The notes below the pieces were generated by a model. It was given only the letters and a program-made list of their open reading frames with translations, made no database searches and was not told the DNA's origin. Positions 23,133 to 44,637 of a stretch of 64,000 bases of DNA are shown here, one piece after another. A program made the translations under genes and the position numbers. This DNA is from Nautilus pompilius (Eukaryota; Mollusca; Cephalopoda; Nautilida; Nautilidae). The first letter of the stretch is position 1. Each line of letters begins with the position of its first letter. Location of the stretch: the NCBI GenBank assembly GCA_018389105.1, contig JACATO010001433.1, positions 327,501 through 391,500 on the forward strand, in the 5' to 3' direction.

Positions 23133-24228
23133 TCAGGTCGTTACAAACGTTTTGTCGGTTTTTATATTATGTTAATTCGGGGTTCACCTTTTGCCTGCTT
23201 GTGAAGATGTATGTAGGTAAGTTACATATCGTTTTGTGGTGTGTGTGCTTCGGCGTACATTATGCAAAATCTGCCTTTTTAAAAATCATAAAATGGATGT
23301 TTGTTTCAGGGATCTGAGTGCAGCATGGATAGAAAAAGGGTTTTGTGCCATTTTGCTTCACGATCCTCAAACTGAGCCACAAAACGAGCGAGGCGACTCG
23401 TAACATTGAGCAGGATGGGGCGAGGACACAGCAGGTGATCGCACAGTACAGCGATGGTTTGGAAAGTTTCGATCAGGAGATGAGAGCCTCGGAGATGAGG
23501 AAGGTAGCGGACGTCCCTCCAGCTGTGATGACGACCGTCTGAAAGTCTCAGTTGAAGCCGATCCAAGAAAAACAGAGCGAGAAATTGGTGAAGAGCTCGA
23601 CGTAAGCACTGCAGCTGTTTCCCGGCATCTTGACGCAATCGGCCAGGTGAAAAGGCTTGACAGGTGGGCGCCTCACGAGTTGAATGAACAACAACAACAA
23701 CAAAATCGTGTGGTGGACTGCAGCTGGTTTCATTCACTATAACTTCTTGCAACCTGGCGAAGCCATCACAGCTGAAAGGTACTGTCGTGAATTGAACATT
23801 ATGTCATCAGAAACTCTCCCAACGACAGCCGCCATTAGTGAGTCGAAGAGGCCCAATCCTGCTCCAGGACAATGCTCGTCCTCGTGACTCTCACAAACTG
23901 AACATGTTGGGGTACGGAGTTCTCCCTCACCCAGCCTATTTACCACACCTTCCTCCCACAGACTACCACCTTTTCAAACACCTTGACAGCTTCCTCCGTA
24001 TGAAATCCCTCTCCAACCAAACAGCAATTGTAACTGCCTTCAAGCAGTTCATCGACTCCAGAAATCTAGATTTTTTTTCAAAATGGTATAAATGCACTTG
24101 TAAATCGTTGGCAGAAGTGTACCGATCGTAATGGAGCTTGCTTTGATTAATATACTTCACGTTCAGCAACAATATGAAGTCTCATTGTTGCGGTAACAAA
24201 ACCCGACAAAACGTCTGTGACCACCTGA
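23133..24228 (+). mobile_element. Mariner (SETMAR-type) element, defective, both TIRs present
   Basis: Terminal inverted repeats of about 31 bp, TCAGGTCGTTACAAACGTTT at 23133 and its diverged partner ending at 24228, are flanked by TA (23131-23132, 24229-24230). The interior encodes a mariner transposase in several frames: N-terminal KLSHKTSEATRNIEQ (about 23366), RLKVSVEADPRKTEREIGEE (about 23537), RWAPHELNE (about 23663), VWWTAAGFIHYNFLQPGEAI (about 23710), LLQDNARPRDSHKL (about 23861) and PTDYHLFKHLDSFLR (about 23959), ending near 24131. Frameshifts and stops break it. A segment of about 60 codons that normally holds the first catalytic Asp (between HELNE and VWW) is deleted, replaced by a (CAA)n tract. 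The second and third Asp contexts (QDNARP, PTDYHLF) remain. It is inactive. Confidence 0.92.
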
Positions 24229-24454
24229 TATAAACATACACACCCGGTCATTTTGAAGTTATTTCCTTTAGTTAGCTGCTTTAACTCCGAAACTATAAAA
24301 AAAAAAAACACGTGTTAAGGAAAGTATGCGCCCGTAGGGGGAACTTGGGGAATGATCCTTCACATAGATTACAGATATTATCACAATTGTCGGGGTGCAA
24401 TGAAGCTAAGTGAAGTCATCTGTGGTGGGTTCTTTCTCAAGCATTCAAAACTCT

Positions 24455-24839
24455 GAGATACGTCAGGGTGTCTGGTCGTGTAGCATTCGTGGAGTTCTCT
24501 GGTCACGAACGTGATGCGAGGGTGTCCTCACGCGCTGCTCGCCGCGACAAAGGTGTTCATCGGGAGCCCATGTATGCCATTCGCGTTACCGTCTCAATAA
24601 ATCTCGGGAGACTGTCTCTGGTCTATGTGCCGCGACCAGGATGCCCACCTACGATCGCGAAAAATCTTGCCAAAATCCAACAGGTGTCGTCAGAAACTGG
24701 ACGAGGCCACCCACATGAAGGACGCAGCCTCCACGACGTCGCCAGGACTACGCTGGAAAGACTACGTGCAAGACACTGAAACATGTTTCCTCAAAAGATG
24801 CAAACGTTGCAGGAGCTGCTTCCTGCTGATCTAGATAAA
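24455..24839 (+). pseudogene. N-terminal transposase relic, Tc1/mariner superfamily
   Basis: The plus-strand frame from 24468 reads like the helix-turn-helix half of an IS630/Tc1/mariner-type transposase. It holds a basic segment, PRPGCPPTIAKNLAKIQQ (about 24633-24687, similar to the GRPR-linker followed by ENxAKI), then VSSETGRGHPHEGRSLHDV and TTLERLRARH. A stop at 24777-24779 is followed at once by MFPQKMQTLQELLPADLDK in the same frame. This order (linker, HTH, L-P-K-x-Q-x-LQEL-x-PAD) is typical of the superfamily. The catalytic DDE half is missing and no terminal repeats were identified. It may be the same family as the MITE at 238-474, but the two fragments do not overlap, so that cannot be shown. 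Confidence 0.6.
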
Positions 24840-25147
24840 GCAGTTCACCTCATTGTATCGAGTCAGACCAATTTAGCGAATCGTTAACAAATCTTTGTTT
24901 TGTTTTTTTTTTTTTAAAAAAATAGTTTCTTACAGTTACACATCGTTTTCAAAAGAAACTTATTTTAAAAACTCTTGTGGTAGTTTCGGCGTGACGTCAC
25001 ATATCCCACGTGACGCCCACTATTGGAAAAAATTTAAAACTCTTGCAATGCATTTTGCCCCGACACTTTGTGCATGAACATATAACCTCTGTTGTCGTGT
25101 GTCAACATTTGGGAGTTATAAGCAACCGACAATTTATATATATATAT

Positions 25148-25171
25148 CACACACACACACACACACACACA
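25148..25171. repeat. (CA)12 microsatellite
   Basis: Uninterrupted CA dinucleotides following a TATATATA stretch. Confidence 0.95.
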
Positions 25172-25268
25172 TATGGATTTTATGACAACCTGATGGTCCA
25201 TGCAACTATATGAACCGATAGACTAATTTTTATATGAGATCTATGATATTCCATTGGCGAATCTATGG

Positions 25269-25269
25269 T

Positions 25270-25301
<32 letters not shown>

Positions 25302-25440
25302 AGATGGAGAGAGAGAGAGAGAGATGACGTCAGTACATAGAGAGAGAGAGAGGGAGAGAGAGAGAAGATGGAGAGAGAGAGATATGACGTCAGTACATAG
25401 AGAGAGAGAGAGGGAGAGAGAGAGAAGATGGAGAGAGAGA
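25269..25440. repeat. (TG)n + (GA)n array with duplicated 60-bp unit carrying CRE palindromes
   Basis: (TG)13 at 25269-25294 passes into GAGA sequence. Within it a 60-bp unit occurs twice (starting about 25325 and 25385), each beginning with TGACGTCAGTACATAG. Each copy contains a perfect TGACGTCA palindrome (25325-25332 and 25385-25392). Confidence 0.9.
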
Positions 25441-26979
25441 ACTTAATTTTTTTACTCAGAGTTTTATCACCTCCCATTTATCAATGAATAAAATCCACAA
25501 GATTTTCTTTGAAACATTCTTTATACCGGACAAATATGTAACAGTAATAATTTTAAGGCGTGATCAATATATATATCATAAAACTTAAGAGAAGAAGAAA
25601 TATCAGTAGATGCAACACAACTGCACTGTCGTCCATCGTCGGTAAACAGTTGGTCTATAAAAATATAAGTTCGCATAAATCTGGTTCTGCGATGTAGGTA
25701 GACAATTTCGAGAGATAAAACTATTTCTGCTGTTGTTTTTTTTACAGCTGACGACAGCATTTTAGAAGAAATGTATATATACTTTTAAGTCCCGACCATT
25801 TGCTTGCTTCGGCACTGAGAGCCGGAAGATTTCCAGATGGATTTTGGAAAATGACATTGCCTGTTCGTACGAAAAGAAAATCCAGTCGCGGGGAAAAAAA
25901 TAATAGATTTAAACAATGAACGACATCGGATGAGAAACTGGCGCCCCCCAAACCAACCTACTTGTAGATTCGTATCCACTTTCCCTGAGAGTATCCTTGG
26001 ACATCTGTTGGTTTTAAGGGAAGAACATTTTTGAATTTCGGATTACTATTATAAAGTGGTCGAGGAATGTACTTAATTAAAAACAAAATAACTGTGTAAT
26101 TAAATACATTTATCACTTTAATTTTTAATGTTATACTTGTACATAGAAGAAAGAAAAGCAACAATTAGCGACCACTAACTTTGTTCAGCAATCCTGCAAT
26201 ATTATTGGAAAGAGTGAATTGTACAATCACGCAATAGTGTAGTCATACCGTTTCGCTGAGAATACGGCGCGATGTTCAGTTATCTCGTGGATTAGGCTTT
26301 AACACGAGTGCGTGAAGCCTGCAGTTTTCTTTTTAAGCGTCCTAACATGGATTTAACTTTATTTTCAACTAAAATACGCGACAGAAACAATGTATTGGAT
26401 CACATGGTATGAAATCATGTCTCGAAGACGCTATGGCGTATTATGGGCTTCAAAAGACAAATCTAAATATCGGTTGTCATCAACTGGGTTCTGTCCAAGA
26501 TCAAAGCCATCGCTTCGGGAAGAATGGGTATAAATTTTCCAAGTCTGGATCCAGCCTCACGTGAAGTCACCGAAATATGAAGAGTAGTTTATGATCAAGA
26601 GGCCGCAACTCTGTACTGACTCTGAATCTGCGGCTCAAATAACGATTCATGAACAAAGTCTACATCGTGGATTCATTGTGTTTACCTGAAAATGTTTTTT
26701 TTTTGTTTTCTTTTTAAAATCACATTTGTTTACAGTACCAATAAAACATCAAAAACAGTTTCATTACCTGTGTTTATCTTATTTATTTTGTAGCTAGTGG
26801 GGTAACAGTGGTACAGTATCCATCATTGCTCCCGTACATTAGATTTTTTGACAGCTGTTCACGAGAAGATCTTTCATAAAATCATTTTTTTTAAAAAATC
26901 AAACCCAAAATAGTATTTTAAAAAATCGAACAGTTTATTTTAATTATTAGTTAGTTTGTTTGTTTTTTTATTTATAAAA
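25441..26979. other. Intergenic downstream of eve, likely including its 3' UTR
   Basis: No gene recognised. The part nearest 26979 should be the eve 3' UTR. Minus-strand AATAAA signals occur at 26972-26967 and 26939-26934, 8-46 bases past the stop codon, with others farther on. The polyadenylation site cannot be fixed from sequence alone. Confidence 0.45.
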
Positions 26980-38213
<11,234 letters not shown>

Positions 38214-40316
38214 TGTTTACAGGGGGGACTTCTGAGGCGCACGAAGCGTTCGCCACAACCGTCGGCCAGCCTTTGTTCGGAACGGCAAAAAAACAACAAA
38301 ACGAAAGGGAGGAGCTTCGATGACTCTGCGAGTTTGGTATTCACGATGTGGTGGTGGCGGCGGCAACGGAGAGACGTCGGTGATGGTTTGTCACGGGTGC
38401 GAAAGCGGGCCCGCGTAAATCACCGGTGTCTCACTCACGGAGGTGAGAGCGCTGACGGACGATGATGTCTAACGAATATCGCGGAGGACTTTTGTCCCGA
38501 ACGCAGGGGCGGCCCGGCGCGACAGACAGTCGGGGAAGGGAAAGAGAGAAAGAGCCCTGGGACCTGCCGTATTGGCCGATGTTTATTTATGTAAAGTAGC
38601 CAGGCGCGCGCGCCCCCCCTTTCCCTTTAAGTATTCGCGGTGGCTGACTGAAATAGAGGCGGTCGGGCCGAGGGAGCTCCACCCCTGTCTACACAGCGGA
38701 CTGTCGCCGGAAGATGGAGCACAAACGCGCAAGTGTGTAGGCTTGAACGCCACACCAGAACTGTACGGGAAGGAATCACGCCATCGGCCAAGAGAGGGTG
38801 AGAACACATCCCGGCAGCAGACCAAAGCTTCGACAGTCGGAAAGGAATGCTCAGCCCTGGAAGGGACCAGAAGTACCCGACTGATGTCTTCAGAAGCACA
38901 TCCGCCAGCATCGCCGGTGCCACACGTTCCCAGAGTCCACTCTTTTATCGAACATAATTACACAAGCGACCTCTTCGCGTAGTTTTATGTGGTATTCGGA
39001 TTTTACATATATATATTTTTTAAAATCCGATGTCAATCAAATAATACTTCATACTGTAAATGCATTTCTAATTCTCACCCCACCCGGCAAATATTTTACA
39101 AATATACATAACTTTTATTACCATAATCTTATGTATATCTAAAGATTATTAATTTTCCTTGTTTGAAACTTCTAAATGCAGGTAATCAGAAAGCCGTGTC
39201 CATATTACCCGCACCTTTTCGTAATAATGGTGTTTATATAGGTGGCATTTTGATTGTTTAGCAGAGAAACGTTTCGAGAAGGGGTACAAAGAAGCACATC
39301 TTCCATAGGTCTCGTGAAAAGCAGTCATATAGCGAAAACATTTCTTCTTAAAACTGGAACAAAAACTTGCGTTATTATTCTTCGTGAACGGACCATTTAT
39401 GGGAGAGGGGTTTAGAAGATGCGACACAGGAATCTTGCGTTGCACGTGACGTTTTCCCATGATCCTTTTCGTCGCAAGCTCGAGGGGGGTGGGTGGGAAC
39501 AGATCAAAATAATAAAAATGTTTCTTCTCGCAAATGAGAAGGGAAAGTTGCACGCGCAGGTCAGCGTTTAGAAAAATACCCCCCCCCCGTGTTCTGTCGC
39601 GGTTGGCTCCCCTGATGGTGCGCGCGCGCTCTCGGATTTCGGAATGGAGGTGGAAGGCCGAGAAGTGAAGAAGATGATGCAGAGAGCGAAGCGGAGCACG
39701 GCGGGACGCCGTCAGCCTGCAGATGTAAAAATGAGTTGCAGGAGATTAATAATTATCTTGTTTAAAGCCACCATAGCTCGGCTGGCACACACGAGACGTT
39801 CCCGTCGTATCTACACTAGTAAATCTTCACGAGCGAAAGCAGACACTGGTCCGACATGTCAACACCGAAATAGGTTTCTTGATTACAGCAGCGGGCTGAG
39901 GCGGCATTACTAGGTAAACCTGGTGGTTACTTGTCAGGCTTTGAGGTTGGCGAGGGACACCCCCCTCCCAATCTAATGCCATCGAAGCCGCTTTCTGTTA
40001 ATATGAACTAACAGGATGCTCGACCAAAAGCCAGCTTTAATTTACCTTTATTGGCCGGCTTGAAGAATTAATGTGGCACTGAAGGGACATTAAAATATGG
40101 AAGTGAGTTAATGGTTGCTGCATCGCCCCGACGTGCAGATGCATTCTCATTTAAAATGTAAACCTTCATATGCACAGATTCAGTTAAAATACAGATAGTT
40201 TCTTACTTGAACGGAAGTAATCGAGTTTTCAAAGTTGAAAAGGAAATAAAACTCAATAAAGAAAATGTGGATGGAACCGAAATAGAGTAAAAAGCGAAGA
40301 TACTCAGCTGGAACTG
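38214..40316. promoter_or_regulatory. eve: eve upstream region, GC/CpG-rich, likely 5' UTR and promoter
   Basis: DNA immediately upstream of the eve start (38214 to about 38980) is clearly richer in GC and CpG than the window average, with short runs such as GCGCGCGCG. This is compatible with an unmethylated promoter/5' UTR. A second GC-rich block lies around 39.4-39.9 kb. No TATA box could be assigned. Open frames such as 38572-38982 (plus) have no domain and are taken as by-products of the composition. Confidence 0.4.
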
Positions 40317-40363
40317 CTTCTGGTAATTACTTTCACTTTAATTACTTTCACTTTTACCAGAAG
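40317..40363. promoter_or_regulatory. Inverted-repeat cassette enclosing two TAATTA sites, upstream of eve
   Basis: Perfect 10-bp arms, CTTCTGGTAA (40317-40326) and TTACCAGAAG (40354-40363), overlap and flank two exact tandem copies of the 15-mer TAATTACTTTCACTT (40324-40338 and 40339-40353). Each copy carries the TAATTA core bound by Antp/Eve-class homeodomains. It is 2.1 kb upstream of the eve ATG, so it is a candidate auto- or cross-regulatory element. Binding is inferred. Confidence 0.45.
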
Positions 40364-40384
40364 TATGTTCGCAGAATAAGAATG

Positions 40385-40385
40385 A

Positions 40386-40443
<58 letters not shown>
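40385..40443. repeat. (GA)n microsatellite
   Basis: About 58 bp of GA dinucleotides with one GC interruption. Confidence 0.97.
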
Positions 40444-40444
<1 letters not shown>

Positions 40445-43400
40445 TAAAATATGATCATAGAAAGGACTAAATCTTTTTGAAGCAGAGTTTAAAAAATTAA
40501 TTTAAGAAATGGTCCACGAAATCAGTTTTTTTTTTTTTTATTTTCTGAAATGGTTGACACCCACGTTGTGTCCTTGACCTTTTGGACGGAGGCGAGGCTG
40601 CCACTATATCACGTGACTCCGTGGGGGACAATGAACGAGTGACACCTTAACAGCTGCACCGTTCAAGAAGCGGCTTCCCCGCTATTTCTACCATTCGCCG
40701 AATGGCTTCCCGGTCGGGGATCTGTCTGGGGGTCCGCCTCAGTACGACTTCGGGGATCAACTGCTGGTGACAAAAGAAACTTACAGTCGCAACTATTCGC
40801 ATGAACTATCTGGAAGATACAAACTGGTCTACAAGGCGCGCGCGCGCGATCGACGGGAGATAACTCGACTGAACTGCTCCAGGTTCGGGCCCCCGTCAGA
40901 AAACGATCGGAACACATACAAATCACGCATGTGAGCTCTCCCACCCCCCCTACCACCACCACTTCCGAATTCCACATCTAATAAAGGTCCTGCTCGTGTC
41001 CATACCTGAGTAGCTGGGCTATTTCACACAAAACATGTCGGCGTGCCACGTTCGCTGGACTTCACGACGGCCCGATTCTTTGTTTAGTCACGCACGCTTA
41101 CCTCCCCTCCCCTGCAGATTGTCAGATCCCCCCCCCCCGTTATCACCGGGCCACTGAGATCACCCTCGGGCAGACTTATTCGGCAATAAAACGACAAGGA
41201 AGCAGCGAGGAGATCACACGAACGTCTTTGTTTCTAGCCTCTTCGCCTTAAAAGTGTTGAATTATTAAGAGAATTCAGTCCAGCGCTTAGGCGTCTACGA
41301 TATTTTGACCAACTGAGGTCTTAGAGTATTAGAATGTACCTGAATGGATGGAGGCGGGACACGACCGGGAGATCAGCAGCAAATATCGCACACGTTCTCT
41401 GACACCTCGGACCAAAAGTACAACATGACGCAGAATTTACATTTACATATACGACACGAAAATCCTATTATTACTTCTTTCCCCCCCAATTTTATTGTTA
41501 AATATTTTTAAGGCTTAATTTGAATAATTCATTTTTTATTGAAAAAAAAAATATATATATAAACCATATTTTTAAATAATGTCCTAAGTGACAACTTACA
41601 AGTTATTGAGATTACAGGACTCAACATTAAGAACAGACACCCGACTTTTTAATTTCTTTAATGGCTGCGGAGGAAGGGTTAAGACAATTATGTAACATTA
41701 TCCGTCAATGCAAACTTGTTGTGTCATCTAAAAGTATCGAGAAAGGTAAAGAAGAACACCACCATTCATCTGATATTCATTTCCATGATAACTTAGTTTT
41801 TTAAAGAAGCACTTAGCAAAATAAATAATGGCGGTTAATTTGCAATCTATATTTCTAAACGGATATTTTAGTCTCCTGTTGAAGTTATTATAAAAGTGTA
41901 TGAATACAATCCACTTAACACTTAAACATTCGGAAAGAGTTTAAAGTAGTGTATACCATAGCATCTCTGTAGAGTTGGTGAAAAAACACATCTTTATAGA
42001 TGTACGGAATCTGAACAGGATATAAAATGCTGGCAAGAATAACTAATCTTCTTATTGAAAACAAACCCTCAAAAGCCGTGGTTAATAATAATAATAATAA
42101 TGACATTTCTTCTTATGCTTTCGGCATTGGACGAGAGGTTCCAGAGCTCCTCCCGCTTATATTAAACTTTTCTCTAAAGAGATAATTCTTATTCCACAAA
42201 ATGGACATACGTTTTATTAAGCCGTACTTATCGCTATAATTGTGAATTAACCTTCTAAGTTAAATATTTTGAAATAGTTTATTTCTTTACTGGGAAATTC
42301 GGGGCGAGCAGCTCTCCAGGAAAGGGAACTTCGTCACATCTTCTAAAAAGCGATGACTTAGGGGGAAGTTCCTTTCCTTTGCAGGTAACCTGCACGCCAG
42401 TACTTCCATTACCGATGAAAAGTCCCAACGAAAGTATAAGATTTAATTTCAGGTGTTAAATAATAATCGTGACACCACACACACACACACACACACCTCA
42501 TCAGGGTGGCCTCCCTTGTAAGCATTCATGTACGAAAAAAAAAAAAAAGAGCATTACAAGTTATTTAAATTAATCATAAAAAAAAGAGAGAAAAAATGGT
42601 TCTCTAAATGCCCTTTTATTTTCGACAAGGATCAACTGCGCGGTGAAGAGAACCACGTTGGGATTACTAACCAACCGGAAACTTTAGTCACCCGCTGTAA
42701 CCAACCAGGCTGTGATCGGATGGGAGAGCACTGTGTAGGTTAACTCCGAATGAAGGTTGTCTGCAATAGCTGTGAACTTTCCTTTCCTGGTATGCAAAAT
42801 AGGCAGTAAGAATTGGCAAATATACGAATAAATTATGCAAATTAAGCAATACCGCAACAATAAATTATGCAAAAATAAGTATTAAAAAATAGGAAATACG
42901 AAATGTTGTAAACATGAGATTTTGTGAAGTACATGTAATGTATCTTCTGCCTGATGGAGTACTTTGATCCTGTTTACTAGTGAGATTATATAGGGGTTTA
43001 CAGCGTAAAGCAGGGGTGCATTAAGGTCCAGAGCACAGGGGGTGTGGTTTCCCTCTTTCCCTAATACGCACATATTAGTCACGTGTCCATCTGTAGAGCG
43101 CAGTTTTAGTTTATGGAGGGGACCATTTATTAATTGATTCAACCGCATAAATAGCAAAAATTAAAATGAGATTATCCACATCAACGATTGCAGGATAAAA
43201 TAAACAATTGGATAATAATGAATGTTAATAAAAATGGAATCTAACTCGCGATTTCTCACTTCCTATTGTACAGTCGACCCCCCCCTTTCGGTACGCCGGT
43301 CGTTTACTCGAGCCAGCTGCTTAATCGGACCGAATCATAATCCTTTGATTAATACAAAATGGAGCTGGTTATTCGAAGAGGGGGGGGGAGCTCGCCGCTT

Positions 43401-44555
43401 AACCAAACTGCGACAGAAGAGCTGAGAGAAGTAATTAATTCTCTCCTTCCCGTTTAGATGTTTCCGAAATGGTCAAGCGTCAGGACATCGGGCTGAAAGA
43501 GAAGACTGTCCCCCCCCTTCAACAAGGGTCAGAGGTCATCAGATCAGCCAAACGAGGACGCTTGGATGGTGGTGATGACCTGAAGAGTAAACCGCCCAAA
43601 TAACTGGTGTTTTGCCAAAGTCGCCCATCCATCTCGTACTTTCTATCGTTATCGAAAGAAACTGCGTGGACGCAATACAAGAGAGGTATCCGGGCCCAAC
43701 AGCTTCAGAGATAAGCCAGTATTCCTTAATGCTTTCAGGTGTCTTTTAAAACGGTGGAATTCATAGTTAGGTTTCTACCCGCGAAGTGATACTTAAGGTA
43801 AAGTCAGAAGTTTAGAAACGATCCAGTCTCGACATGTTCTGATATGCTTGGCGGCGCCAGGGTGAAAAGGTCAGAGAGTAGGCGCTTGATGGAAACTGTG
43901 AACACAGTGGAGGAAAGATGGTGGATATGAGTCTGTTTCGCATAAGCTCATGCGAGATATACGCGAGGCAGGTAGAATTATGAAGAATAAACTGACCAGC
44001 CCGGATTCTTGTCTACGACTCCTTTCCATCTGGACGCCCATATCGTCCACCGAGGATTCTCTTCCTAAGCAGCTGGAAAGCTTAATCAAGCAAAGGACGG
44101 CCAGTGTTACATTTTTCTCCAGGGATCACCATCGTTACAAATTAGATGCTCGCATGAAACGTACCAGAGCTCACTTATAATCTGTGATGTCGTCAGTAGG
44201 GGAACATAAATCAGATCGCTAAAGCTCCTCGAACGGGAAATTTTTAGTGACACAATCAGGAAAGGGGGTTTTAGGATCACGTTCAGGTCACACGGCCAAC
44301 ACCATCAATTAGCATCTTATCGATAATGTTTCCGAACAATTTCATTTAGACTTCTTTGTTTTACTAGATTCATCACTGGAAACCTACTACATGACGCAGT
44401 CAGCAGTCTAACTCTCGAGGAGTGCGTGAATAGGAGAGATCAGCGTGAGAAAGTCTATTTTCAACTGATTCTATATTTTTCCCTTTAAATCTTCTTTAAG
44501 TTGGTATTATCAAAGCAGGTGCTTGTTCCAGACAATTAAATATTATATAAGTTAA

Positions 44556-44557
<2 letters not shown>
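40444..44557. other. Intergenic upstream of eve, no supported gene
   Basis: GC-rich to about 41.2 kb, then AT-rich. Several runs of 8-11 C or G (for example 41128-41138, 43278-43285, 43380-43388, 43510-43517) and a short (AC)n at 42475-42497. No recognised coding sequence. Confidence 0.5.
42475..42497. repeat. (AC)n microsatellite
   Basis: About eleven AC dinucleotides. Confidence 0.93.

Positions 44558-44637
<80 letters not shown>
44558..44637. repeat. (TAA)n microsatellite
   Basis: About 80 bp of uninterrupted TAA trinucleotides. Confidence 0.98.

Noticed and set aside
25800-25820. TGCTTGCTTCGGCA resembling the 5' end of U6 snRNA
   Set aside because: The match stops after 14 bases, and the following sequence and the rest of U6 are absent.
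38572-38982. 136-codon plus-strand open frame divergent from eve
   Set aside because: Lies in the CpG-rich eve 5' region with frames open on both strands; no domain, so treated as compositional.
42690-42740. CGGATGGGAGAGC resembling the 3' half of 5S rRNA
   Set aside because: Only a short resemblance; no 5S internal control region or closing stem.
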